Part shown: positions 1 through 6,226 of the stretch, in pieces | Layout: each line of letters starts with the position of its first letter | Position numbering within the stretch: the stretch's first letter is position 1 | Assembly (NCBI GenBank): GCA_018714945.1 | Contig: DVMO01000016.1 | Location: forward strand, 1-9,687 | Source of the DNA: Fimisoma avicola | GTDB taxonomy: Bacteria > Bacillota > Clostridia > Peptostreptococcales > Anaerovoracaceae | Length of the DNA stretch: 9,687 nucleotides | Direction: 5' to 3' | Translations under genes and position numbers: made by a program | The notes under the pieces: model-generated | What the model was told of the DNA's origin: nothing | The model's database searches: none | What the model saw: the letters and a program-made list of their open reading frames with translations, nothing else

Positions 1-1359
1 AACTGGTTTTGGGGATTACCTATCCTGTTCCTGATCGTAGGCGGCGGTCTGTGGATCACAGTCCGTCTGGGATTTGTTCAGTTCAGAAGGTTTGGATATA
101 TCTGTTCCCAGACTTTCGGCAAGATGTTTGCCAAGGCTGAAGATGGAAAAGTTTCACCGTTTTCAGCAGCATGTGCTGCGCTGGCATCATCTATAGGCGC
201 ATCGAACATTGTAGGAGTACCTACTGCTGTAGTAATGGGAGGACCGGGAGCTGTTTTCTGGATCTGGCTCATCGCCCTGGTTGGATGCGCTACTAAATAT
301 ACTGAAATTGCCCTTGCTGTTAAATACAGAGAAAAGAATGAAGACGGCGAGTGGGTAGGCGGACCTTTCTACTACCTGAGAGCCCTCGGCGGAGGTCTGG
401 GAAAATTCCTCGGAACTTTCTTTGCTATCGGTCTTATGATTGAATTGGTGCCTTCTCTGTGTACTCAGGCTCTGTCGGCAACCTCACAGTTCGTAATCCT
501 GGGAGTTCCGGAACCTGTTTCCGGTACGATCACCGCTATCCTGGTAGCGATCATAATCGCCGGAGGATTCAGCAGGATCACCAAGGTAATGGACATAATG
601 GTTCCTGTTATGGCTATCATCTATATGGCAGGCGCATTCGTCATCATATTTATGAACGCCAGCCAGATACTGCCTGCTATCAAGAGCATCTTCGTATATG
701 CGTTTACACCGCACGCTGCTGTGGGAGGCTTTGCCGGCTCTACCGTAGCTCTTGCGCTCAGATGGGGAGCTGCACGAGGAGTTTACTCCAACGAGGCAGG
801 GTTCGGTACCGCACCTAACTCACATGCATCTGCAGATGTAGATCACCCTATCAGACAGGCAGTATGGGGCGTTTTCGAGGTAACTGTTGATACTCTCATC
901 GTATGCACCGTAACTGCTCTGCTGACACTGACTACCGGAATGTGGACGACTACTGAATACCAGGCAGGATCAATAGCTCAGGCAGCATTCCACGATGCTT
1001 TCGGAGTGGCAGGAGACTGGTTCGTGGCTATCTGCGTATGGTTGTTCGTATTCTCGACCATAGTAGTATCCGCCTTCTACGGATACAGGCAGGCTGAGTT
1101 CCTCTTCGGCCTGAAATTCTCCAAGATCTGGAGATACATCTACCCTATCACCATGATCATAGCTACAGCCGGAATCGAGCTGACATTCATGTATATGATA
1201 ACAGACGGATTCCTGGCTGCAATCATGATCCCTAACATGATAGGTCTGATAATAATGGTTCCGCAGGTTGCGAGACTGCAAAAGGAATACTTCAATACGC
1301 CTGATCGGTATTATCTGGCGGATAAAGCGGCAAAACTTGCTAAGAAAGCCGCCAAATAG
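1..1359 (+). CDS. Sodium:alanine/glycine symporter, AGCS family (5' end missing)
   Basis: Membrane carrier expected to take up alanine or glycine with Na+. The reading frame is open from base 1 (N-W-F-W-G-L-P...), so the gene begins upstream; ATG 124 is internal, because family-typical sequence (RLGFVQFRRFG) already precedes it. About 452 residues are present out of a usual 450-550, so little is missing. Hallmarks seen are the GGPGAVFWIW segment after the first signature helix, GGPFYYL, the RGVYSNEAGFGTAPNSHA motif and the EVTVDTLIVCTVTALL helix. Multiple hydrophobic helices fill the protein and the C-terminus is short, basic and Lys/Ala-rich. One deviation is GASNIVGVP in place of the usual GTGN(I)xGV motif, within the conserved sodium/substrate region, which may mark a subfamily or changed substrate. 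The family call is secure; the exact amino acid transported is inferred from the family only. Confidence 0.93.
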   Translation, partial: NWFWGLPILFLIVGGGLWITVRLGFVQFRRFGYICSQTFGKMFAKAEDGKVSPFSAACAALASSIGASNIVGVPTAVVMGGPGAVFWIWLIALVGCATKYTEIALAVKYREKNEDGEWVGGPFYYLRALGGGLGKFLGTFFAIGLMIELVPSLCTQALSATSQFVILGVPEPVSGTITAILVAIIIAGGFSRITKVMDIMVPVMAIIYMAGAFVIIFMNASQILPAIKSIFVYAFTPHAAVGGFAGSTVALALRWGAARGVYSNEAGFGTAPNSHASADVDHPIRQAVWGVFEVTVDTLIVCTVTALLTLTTGMWTTTEYQAGSIAQAAFHDAFGVAGDWFVAICVWLFVFSTIVVSAFYGYRQAEFLFGLKFSKIWRYIYPITMIIATAGIELTFMYMITDGFLAAIMIPNMIGLIIMVPQVARLQKEYFNTPDRYYLADKAAKLAKKAAK

Positions 1360-1412
1360 CACTGATCGAGTATTTGGATAAAAAGAGGCTACATAACTTT
1401 GATATAACAGCG

Positions 1413-1418
1413 TATAAT
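1413..1418 (+). promoter_or_regulatory. Possible -10 box (TATAAT) ahead of the SipW-like operon
   Basis: A perfect TATAAT lies 80 bases before the start of the SipW-like gene. No good -35 is found at 16-18 bases upstream; the nearby TTGATA (1399-1404) is only 8 bases away. It is therefore a tentative promoter for the 1498-3447 operon. Transcription from here would include the hairpin at 1439-1476 in the 5' leader. Confidence 0.35.
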
Positions 1419-1438
1419 GAGTTTAATTTGATATGTTT

Positions 1439-1476
1439 ATTCAGCGCTCATACCTTAACAGATATGGGCGCTGAAT
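1439..1476 (+). terminator. Hairpin between symporter and SipW-like operon (terminator or leader structure)
   Basis: Fourteen-base arms (1439-1452 and 1463-1476) pair throughout with a single T-G wobble, around a 10-base loop. The stem core is TCAGCGC/GCGCTGA. Only three T follow the right arm, so it is a weak intrinsic terminator for the symporter. Because a TATAAT sits upstream of it, it could instead be a 5' leader hairpin of the next operon. Confidence 0.5.
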
Positions 1477-1497
1477 TTAGAAAGTCGGGTAAGTAAT

Positions 1498-2367
1498 ATG
1501 AGTAATGACAAGAGTTCTGCCGCTCAGAACAAAAGAAAAAAGGAGGCTTATCCCAAAAGACCTCCAAGAAAAAAATTCGCCGATGACAGGACTCCTGCGG
1601 TTAAAAAGATAGACAGGGTGTGCAAAGTGATAGCGCTCATCCTGACTCTGATGTTTTTTGCCAATATCCATGTTCTGGTAAGAGGCGGCGGCTACGATGA
1701 CTCCAAGATAGTCACGGTCATGGGTTTTGCAAGCAGCAAGACACAGTCGGATGTTATGGAGCCGGCTATAATGGCAGACAGCGCCGTCTTTACAATGAGC
1801 AGGGATTCCTATGAAACAGGCGATATAGTACAATACTATGATGAAGAAAGCAACAGCAATCCGCTCAGGCGTATAACGGAAGTATCTGACGATGGAAATT
1901 CTTATGTCGTAAGGGGAGATAATGAGCCTGATCAGGTTGCGATACAGATAAGCGCTGAGGATGTGAGCGGGCGCATATTATTCAGTTCAACTTTTTTATA
2001 CGGATTTTTAAAATTTTATAATACGGCTCTGGGAGCTGCGGTGACCGTTATTCTGGCATTTTTGATGCTTATGATGTCTGACATACTGATGTTCAAAAAA
2101 CGGAGAGCCGAACTGATCGCTAAACGAGAAGCGAGGGCCAGAAAAGAAGCGCTCATGCTCAAGAATAAACAAAATATTTCAGGCGAAGGCCAGACACAGG
2201 AAAAAGAACTGAATCCTATTGAAAAGCGTCAGGCGAAGAAACAGGCTAAACTTGAAAAGGAAAGGGCTGAGATCGCAAACGAGATGAAAGCCCTGCAAAA
2301 GAAGATGAAAGCTGAAGAAGAAGAACTGGACAAGCAGACCAGGACAAAGAAAGGAAAGAAAAAATGA
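1498..2367 (+). CDS. SipW-like signal peptidase I homologue, predicted catalytically inactive
   Basis: A 289-residue membrane protein with the layout of the SipW/ER-type signal peptidases. It has a basic cytoplasmic N-terminus (1-42), a first helix (about 43-59), an extracytoplasmic catalytic-type domain (about 65-165), a second helix (about 168-198) and a long, highly charged, probably coiled-coil cytoplasmic tail (200-289). Recognisable boxes are SDVMEP (84-89, box B), GDIVQYYD (109-115, box C), LRRITEV (123-129, box D), RGDN (139-142, box E) and a closing SGRILF (157-162). In active enzymes box B is SxSMEP with the nucleophile just before Met, and box D of SipW enzymes carries His before Arg-Ile (Lys in bacterial P-type). 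Here those positions are Val86 and Arg124, so cleavage activity is unlikely. The tail is longer than in typical SipW. The Shine-Dalgarno sequence is weak (gaaagtcggg). The stop overlaps the next start (ATGA). Fold assignment is good; loss of activity is inferred from motif alignment by eye. Confidence 0.82.
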   Translation: MSNDKSSAAQNKRKKEAYPKRPPRKKFADDRTPAVKKIDRVCKVIALILTLMFFANIHVLVRGGGYDDSKIVTVMGFASSKTQSDVMEPAIMADSAVFTMSRDSYETGDIVQYYDEESNSNPLRRITEVSDDGNSYVVRGDNEPDQVAIQISAEDVSGRILFSSTFLYGFLKFYNTALGAAVTVILAFLMLMMSDILMFKKRRAELIAKREARARKEALMLKNKQNISGEGQTQEKELNPIEKRQAKKQAKLEKERAEIANEMKALQKKMKAEEEELDKQTRTKKGKKK

Positions 2368-2717
2368 TAATGGATTTGATCATGTATTTCTGCTGTTACC
2401 TGTCCGGGATATTTTTCGGGGTAATGTTTTTCACCATAATTGAAAACGCCTCAAAAGGTTTCAGACAGTTTGTCAGAAAAGTATGCCGTGCTGTTCCGTT
2501 TCTGTTCAGAAGGATAATAATGTGGGTAATGATCATAATACTGTGTTTCGTAGGATGGAATTATTTCAAGACTGCTACCCTGTACAGAGGACTGATAAGC
2601 GGCGCTCTTGCAGGTATATTCATTTATTTCAAGGCAGGCGTGACCATGGGAAATAACCCCGACCCATATAACAAAGAACGCAAAAATAAGATGAAAAAGC
2701 TGAAAAAGAGCAAATAA
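2364..2717 (+). CDS. Small three-helix membrane protein of unknown function
   Basis: This 117-residue protein was not recognised as any named family. Hydrophobic segments lie at about 5-27, 51-66 and 75-90, with a basic, amphipathic stretch between the first two (31-50) and a Lys-rich C-terminal tail (103-117). A Gly-rich SGIFFG and an LISGALAGIF segment suggest close helix packing. The start overlaps the SipW-like stop by four bases (ATGA) and has an AAAGGAAAG site upstream; ATG 2370 two codons later is an alternative. The next gene begins two bases after this one ends. Tight coupling on both sides suggests a membrane partner of the SipW-like and TasA-like proteins, but no function can be given from sequence. 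Confidence 0.8.
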   Translation: MIMDLIMYFCCYLSGIFFGVMFFTIIENASKGFRQFVRKVCRAVPFLFRRIIMWVMIIILCFVGWNYFKTATLYRGLISGALAGIFIYFKAGVTMGNNPDPYNKERKNKMKKLKKSK

Positions 2718-2718
2718 T

Positions 2719-3447
2719 ATGAACAAAACAGAAAAGAAAAATGTAAGAATTAGCAAGACTCTGATATTTGTAATCATAGGACTGCTGGCTGTAGCTTTGG
2801 GATTTAAGATGTATAATCCCCAAAACAGCGAGAGAGTAGAACTTTTTCCGGAGGGCCTTGAAGATCAGATCTCACTTGAGCTTAAAGATGACAGGACCAA
2901 GGTGAGCAACGAGATAGCGCTGACCGGAGCACAGGCCGCTGAGGGACTTGAAAACATCTATCTGATACGGGTCAACCATGAAGATGATATAGCTGTGGAT
3001 CTTGCAGTAAACATACTGTCTGCCACAGGCAACATGGATGATGTGCTTCAGATAAGGATATATGATGATACCAACGATCAGGTGATCTACGATGGCGGCA
3101 TTAAAGAACTGACAGATAGAAAATACGAGAAGCAGAATGCAAAAAACGGCTCAGGGAAAACCGATACCAGATACAGGGTAAGCCTGTATCTGCCGGAAGG
3201 AACCGAAAGCAGCTACATCGATTCAACGGCAGAGATAGAGCTTTCATGGTCAATTCCGGAAAGTCAGCATGATATTTTGGGAAAGACAAAATCCGGCGAT
3301 GTAAAGGTGATACTGTATGCGTTCCTGGCCATGGTGGCGATAACGGGGATCGTGTTTATATTGATGCGGAAGCATATAAATCCCGCCGTTTACAGTCCGA
3401 ACAAACCGGACACTGATGATGAAAAAGAACCCTCCAATAGAACATGA
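2719..3447 (+). CDS. Two-helix membrane protein with TasA/camelysin-like extracytoplasmic domain
   Basis: A 242-residue protein with an N-terminal signal-anchor helix (about 13-30), a soluble beta-rich region outside the cell (about 31-195), a second helix (about 197-216) and a short acidic cytoplasmic tail. The middle region resembles the beta-sandwich proteins that accompany SipW peptidases. A strand pair of the type YLIRVNHEDDIAVDL is followed by IRIYDD...VIYDGG and then by LYLPEGTESSYIDSTAEIELSWSI (quoted here as LYLPEGTESSY and AEIELSWSI), like the 'lpegt...Y.....a.v.w.w' ending common in that group. No A-x-A type cleavage site follows the first helix, so it probably stays anchored at both ends instead of being released as a fibre subunit. 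It is the last gene of the operon and is followed by a strong terminator. That the gene is real is nearly certain; the TasA-like label is moderate. Confidence 0.82.
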   Translation: MNKTEKKNVRISKTLIFVIIGLLAVALGFKMYNPQNSERVELFPEGLEDQISLELKDDRTKVSNEIALTGAQAAEGLENIYLIRVNHEDDIAVDLAVNILSATGNMDDVLQIRIYDDTNDQVIYDGGIKELTDRKYEKQNAKNGSGKTDTRYRVSLYLPEGTESSYIDSTAEIELSWSIPESQHDILGKTKSGDVKVILYAFLAMVAITGIVFILMRKHINPAVYSPNKPDTDDEKEPSNRT

Positions 3448-3448
3448 G

Positions 3449-3480
3449 AAAAACCCGGAGTGATGTGACTCCGGGTTTTT
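3449..3480. terminator. Bidirectional intrinsic terminator between convergent genes
   Basis: Perfect arms of 12 bases (3449-3460 and 3469-3480) include the core CCCGGAG/CTCCGGG with a loop of eight. The right arm ends in five T and the left arm begins with five A, so the structure can end transcripts of the TasA-like operon on the plus strand and of the aldo/keto reductase on the minus strand. Confidence 0.93.
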
Positions 3481-3531
3481 CTATGGGACGGGCGCTGCGT
3501 CTTGCCCATGAATGGCATAACAGGCTACAGC

Positions 3532-4686
3532 CTATTCTCCCGCCTCTTTGAGCTCTTCGTATTTCTTTTCTATTTGCTGGAGCAGATCGATGATCTGTAT
3601 TTTCTGCGGACAATGGGACTGACAGTTGCCGCATTTAAGACAATCTTTACCGGTGTGGCCGAGTTCCTCGTACTGCTTTGACAGGGAACCCCATATCCAG
3701 TGGAAGCCCTTGGCGGCAGCTTCATTATACCAGCTAAATATCTTAGGTATCTTTATTTCCGCAGGACATTCATAACAATAATTGCAGCCGGTACACGGAA
3801 CAATGATGTCTGATCTGAGCTTGACGGCGGCCTGATGAACGGCTTCGAGCTGCTGCCGGGTCAGGACAGGTCCTGAGAAAGTCCTGATATTTTCTTCCAT
3901 CTGCGTTGTGGTCGACATGCCTGATAAAGTACACATGACCCCATCAAGCTGGGAAGCATAGCGCAGAGCATAGGACGCATAAGAAGCGCCCGCCTGGCCT
4001 GCTTTTGCAGAAGCTTCATCAAGTATCCTGCGGACTTCTTCGCTTGAAGGAGCTGCAAGCATACCGCCTCTGACAGGCTCCATGACAATGATCGGCTTAT
4101 TATGTTTCCTTGCTGTTTCGTACAGCGCTTTAGCATTGAGATGTTCCCAGTCAAAATAGTTAAGCTGTATCTGGACAAATTCCAGGATGTCGCCGTATTT
4201 GCTCAGGACTGTATCAAGCAGCTCCGGCTCGCAGTGTACGGAAAAACCGATGTGGCGGGCTTTGCCGGCAGCTTTTTTTTCGGCGATGAAGCTGACAAGG
4301 TCAAGCTTTTCGATGTTCGGCCAGCTTTCTTCGTCTACATTATGAAGAAGATAAAAGTCAAAGTAATCCACATTACATTTTTTTAATTGCTCCGAAAAGA
4401 TTTTTTCTGCGTCTTCCCTTGTGCTGCAAAGCCATGTAGGCAGTTTGTCGGCAAGCATGAAAGTCTCTCTGGGATATTTTGAGATGACCTTGCCGCAGAA
4501 ATTTTCGGACTCCCCTTCGTGGTATCTGTAGGCAGTATCAAAATATGTAATGCCGCCCTCCATGGCCTTTGCGACCATTTTTTCGCCCTCATCATAGTCT
4601 ATGGCTCCTGAAGCGTCCATTGGCAGGCGCATGGTACCAAAACCGAGGGCCGAAATCTTTAAGCCTTCAAAATCGTTATATCTCAT
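3532..4686 (-). CDS. Aldo/keto reductase with C-terminal double 4Fe-4S ferredoxin-like domain
   Basis: Cytoplasmic oxidoreductase of 384 residues, consistent in length with the Clostridia-type iron-sulfur aldo/keto reductases. Residues 1-280 form the AKR barrel, starting with LGFGTMRLP. The catalytic tetrad is visible as Asp50 and Tyr55 (FDTAYRYHEGESE), Lys81 (ADKLP) and His115 (LLHNVD). The end of the barrel has the MSTTTQMEEN segment typical of this subgroup. The C-terminal part carries two cysteine clusters, C298-C301-C304-C307-P and C349-C352-C355-C359-P, fitting two 4Fe-4S clusters that may pass electrons to or from ferredoxin. The start ATG is at 4686-4684 with AGGAGG eight bases upstream and a good promoter before that. 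The gene stands alone and is convergent with the TasA-like operon. The substrate cannot be told from sequence. Confidence 0.95.
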   Translation of the reverse strand: MRYNDFEGLKISALGFGTMRLPMDASGAIDYDEGEKMVAKAMEGGITYFDTAYRYHEGESENFCGKVISKYPRETFMLADKLPTWLCSTREDAEKIFSEQLKKCNVDYFDFYLLHNVDEESWPNIEKLDLVSFIAEKKAAGKARHIGFSVHCEPELLDTVLSKYGDILEFVQIQLNYFDWEHLNAKALYETARKHNKPIIVMEPVRGGMLAAPSSEEVRRILDEASAKAGQAGASYASYALRYASQLDGVMCTLSGMSTTTQMEENIRTFSGPVLTRQQLEAVHQAAVKLRSDIIVPCTGCNYCYECPAEIKIPKIFSWYNEAAAKGFHWIWGSLSKQYEELGHTGKDCLKCGNCQSHCPQKIQIIDLLQQIEKKYEELKEAGE

Positions 4687-4694
4687 TGTGCAAA

Positions 4695-4700
4695 CCTCCT
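4695..4700 (-). promoter_or_regulatory. Ribosome binding site of the aldo/keto reductase
   Basis: A perfect AGGAGG on the minus strand, eight bases ahead of the start codon, fixes the start at 4686. Confidence 0.9.
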
Positions 4701-4710
4701 CAATAGAGAA

Positions 4711-4739
4711 ATGATAACATATTCTTCTAAGGCTGTCAT
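4711..4739 (-). promoter_or_regulatory. Sigma-A type promoter of the aldo/keto reductase
   Basis: On the minus strand ATGACA (4739-4734; five of six matches to TTGACA) is followed by a 17-base spacer and TATCAT (4716-4711; five of six matches to TATAAT). Transcription would begin near 4704, leaving a very short leader just long enough for the ribosome binding site. Confidence 0.7.
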
Positions 4740-4820
4740 CTTTATCTGATCATTTATGTTTTTTTCTTTTGGTGACATTGATCGGCAAACTGTATATTAG
4801 AAAATAATAAAAATTGTATA

Positions 4821-4848
4821 TTTTAATATGAACAAAATCCTATATAAT
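4821..4848 (+). promoter_or_regulatory. Probable promoter of the ECF/amidohydrolase unit
   Basis: A perfect TATAAT (4843-4848) has a poor -35 (TTTTAA, 4821-4826) 16 bases before it, in a very AT-rich region. Transcription would start near 4855, which would exclude ATG 4854 as a translation start. No riboswitch can fit in the short leader. An 8-base direct repeat TGTATATT (4791-4798 and 4815-4822, 24 bases apart) lies just upstream and could be a regulator site. Confidence 0.55.
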
Positions 4849-4867
4849 GGTAGATGTTGAGTAAACC

Positions 4868-4876
4868 AAGGAGGAA
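4868..4876 (+). promoter_or_regulatory. Ribosome binding site deciding the ECF subunit start
   Basis: AAGGAGGAA lies four bases before ATG 4881, at good core spacing, and inside the reading frame that would begin at ATG 4854. This supports 4881 as the true start. Confidence 0.85.
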
Positions 4877-4880
4877 TAGC

Positions 4881-5402
4881 ATGAGATCAGACAGGACAAT
4901 GGCAGTTGCATATACTGCACTTATGGCGGCGCTTGTATTTGTTGCCACTTATTTGATAAAGATCCCTAATCCTGCAACGGGAGGCTACAGTCACATGGGA
5001 GACTGTATGATATTTCTTGCGGTGGTAATGCTGGGACGGCGCAATGGGAGTATTGCCGCAGCCATAGGAGGCGCATTGTCAGATCTTCTGGCAGGTGCGG
5101 CGGCATGGGTGGTTCCTACCCTTGTAATAAAATTTGTGATGGCGTTCATAATGGGAACTATAATAGAAAAAAATCCCATGGCAGCAAGAAAACAGTTTGC
5201 AGGTGCAGTGGCAGGAGGGATTTTTCAGATAGCTGCCTATACACTTGTAAAGATAGTGCTGACAGGAGCAGGGCCTGCGGTGCTTTCCATACCTAATGTG
5301 ACAATACAGACCACCGTAGGGATCATATTGTTTGAGGTGCTGGTAAATGTGCTGATGCGCCATGCGCCCGCACTGTTCAGGATAAGAGGTGAAGTAAAAT
5401 GA
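4881..5402 (+). CDS. ECF transporter S component (vitamin/cofactor-binding membrane subunit)
   Basis: A hydrophobic protein of 173 residues with about six membrane segments, the right size for the substrate-binding subunit of an energy-coupling factor importer. The N-terminal MAVAYTALMAALVFVATYLI contains the helix 1 small-residue pattern used to dock on the EcfT subunit. The GGYSHMGDCMIFLAVVMLG segment with the following GGALSDLLAG is typical of the riboflavin/pyridoxine/hydroxymethylpyrimidine-type S components (ECF-ribofla_trS-like). The ATPase and EcfT subunits are not nearby, as expected for group II systems that share one module. The start is set by a strong Shine-Dalgarno site and the promoter position. 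The last bases overlap the amidohydrolase start (ATGA), so substrate uptake and processing may be coupled. The substrate is not identified; no thiamine, riboflavin or other riboswitch precedes the gene. Confidence 0.88.
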   Translation: MRSDRTMAVAYTALMAALVFVATYLIKIPNPATGGYSHMGDCMIFLAVVMLGRRNGSIAAAIGGALSDLLAGAAAWVVPTLVIKFVMAFIMGTIIEKNPMAARKQFAGAVAGGIFQIAAYTLVKIVLTGAGPAVLSIPNVTIQTTVGIILFEVLVNVLMRHAPALFRIRGEVK

Positions 5403-6112
5403 AAAAGATAGATGCGCACGCCCACATAGGACATATAGGAGGATGGGCAAATGTCGGAATAACAGAAGAAGGGCTTATCCGTCAGATGGATGAGTTTGAC
5501 ATAGAAAAGACAGCCCTCTGCTGTGAAGATAACAGTATAACCTTTAAAGCAATGGAAGATCATCCGGGCAGGATAATAGGATGTATTTATGTAAACCCGC
5601 AAAAGCCCCGGGCCGAAGAAACCATAGATGAATATGCGGAAAAAGGGTTTTCGGCCATCAAGCTCAATCCCTTAAGACATGCGTATTGTGCTGACGGAGA
5701 TGTTGTATTTCCGATCATGGAAAAGGCAAAAACCCTGGGACTTCCGGTCTGCATACACAGCGGACATCCGCCTTATTCACTGCCGTGGCAGATCGGCCTC
5801 CTGGCAGAAAAATACCCTGATGTAAAGATAATGATGATCCATATGGGTCACGGCCACGGAGTTTATATAGATGCGGCGCTGAAAATGGCTCGAAAATATC
5901 CTAATATATATCTGGAAATGTCCGGTATGCCTATGCCGTCCAAGATCCTTGAAGCCTACGAAACCGTGGGGAAAGACCGGATAATGTTCGGAACAGACAC
6001 ACCTTTTCACCATCCAAGTGTGGAAATTCAAAAAGTCCTAGTCAGCGGAGCGGACGAAGAAGGGCTGCAAAGGATCTTTTACGATAATGCCAGAGACTTT
6101 TTTGCAATCTGA
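5399..6112 (+). CDS. Amidohydrolase-superfamily metal-dependent hydrolase (Amidohydrolase_2-like)
   Basis: A 237-residue cytoplasmic TIM-barrel protein, somewhat shorter than most family members (250-330). Metal-site features are the DAHAHIG motif (His7, His9), AIKLNP (Lys88), VCIHSG (His120), MIHMGHG (His148) and FGTDTPF (Asp200). This order matches the Amidohydrolase_2/ACMSD-like group, which hydrolyses or decarboxylates small cyclic or aromatic substrates through a divalent metal. GAGGTGA lies a few bases before the start, and the ATG overlaps the ECF stop by four bases. The pairing suggests it acts on the compound imported by the ECF subunit, but that is inference. No clear terminator follows; the next promoter lies within about 20 bases of the stop. 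Confidence 0.9.
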   Translation: MKKIDAHAHIGHIGGWANVGITEEGLIRQMDEFDIEKTALCCEDNSITFKAMEDHPGRIIGCIYVNPQKPRAEETIDEYAEKGFSAIKLNPLRHAYCADGDVVFPIMEKAKTLGLPVCIHSGHPPYSLPWQIGLLAEKYPDVKIMMIHMGHGHGVYIDAALKMARKYPNIYLEMSGMPMPSKILEAYETVGKDRIMFGTDTPFHHPSVEIQKVLVSGADEEGLQRIFYDNARDFFAI

Positions 6113-6126
6113 CTCCCCGAAAGTTA

Positions 6127-6155
6127 TTGACATATGCCAAAAACGGAGATATAAT
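6127..6155 (+). promoter_or_regulatory. Consensus sigma-A promoter of the DUF134/NifX operon
   Basis: A perfect TTGACA (6127-6132), a 17-base spacer and a perfect TATAAT (6150-6155). Transcription should begin near 6162. Such a strong promoter placed among operator-like repeats suggests control by repression. Confidence 0.88.
6128..6139 (+). promoter_or_regulatory. Operator-like repeat, copy 1 (overlaps -35)
   Basis: TGACATATGCCA differs at one position from the perfect palindrome at 6167-6178. It overlaps the -35 box, so a bound protein would block RNA polymerase. Confidence 0.55.
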
Positions 6156-6166
6156 AAAGCCATAAA

Positions 6167-6178
6167 TGACATATGTCA
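6167..6178 (+). promoter_or_regulatory. Operator-like palindrome, copy 2 (just after transcription start)
   Basis: TGACATATGTCA is a perfect 12-base palindrome sitting at about +6 to +17 of the predicted transcript, 39 bases from copy 1. The position is classic for a repressor site. The ATG at 6173 lies inside it and is not a start codon, as it has no ribosome binding site. Confidence 0.65.
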
Positions 6179-6213
6179 CAAATTGGCCTGAGTGTAACGG
6201 CAATATTTCAAAC

Positions 6214-6218
6214 AGGAG
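6214..6218 (+). promoter_or_regulatory. Ribosome binding site deciding the DUF134 start
   Basis: AGGAG lies eight bases before ATG 6227. The protein then begins MPRPKKCRK, the normal N-terminus of the family. This rules out the longer frame from 6173. Confidence 0.88.
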
Positions 6219-6226
6219 ATGATACC

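Noticed and set aside
4102..4386. Plus-strand open frame of 94 codons inside the aldo/keto reductase
   Set aside because: It is antisense to the conserved reductase sequence and has no family resemblance.
4854..4880. Upstream ATG as start of the ECF subunit
   Set aside because: It would lie at or just before the predicted transcription start and the strong AAGGAGG would be inside the coding region; ATG 4881 has correct spacing.
4687..4880. Riboswitch upstream of the ECF subunit
   Set aside because: The predicted transcript leader is only about 26 bases and no conserved riboswitch core was found in the region.
6173..6226. Eighteen-residue N-terminal extension of DUF134
   Set aside because: The ATG is inside the operator-like palindrome, has no ribosome binding site, and the family begins at MPRPKKC (6227).
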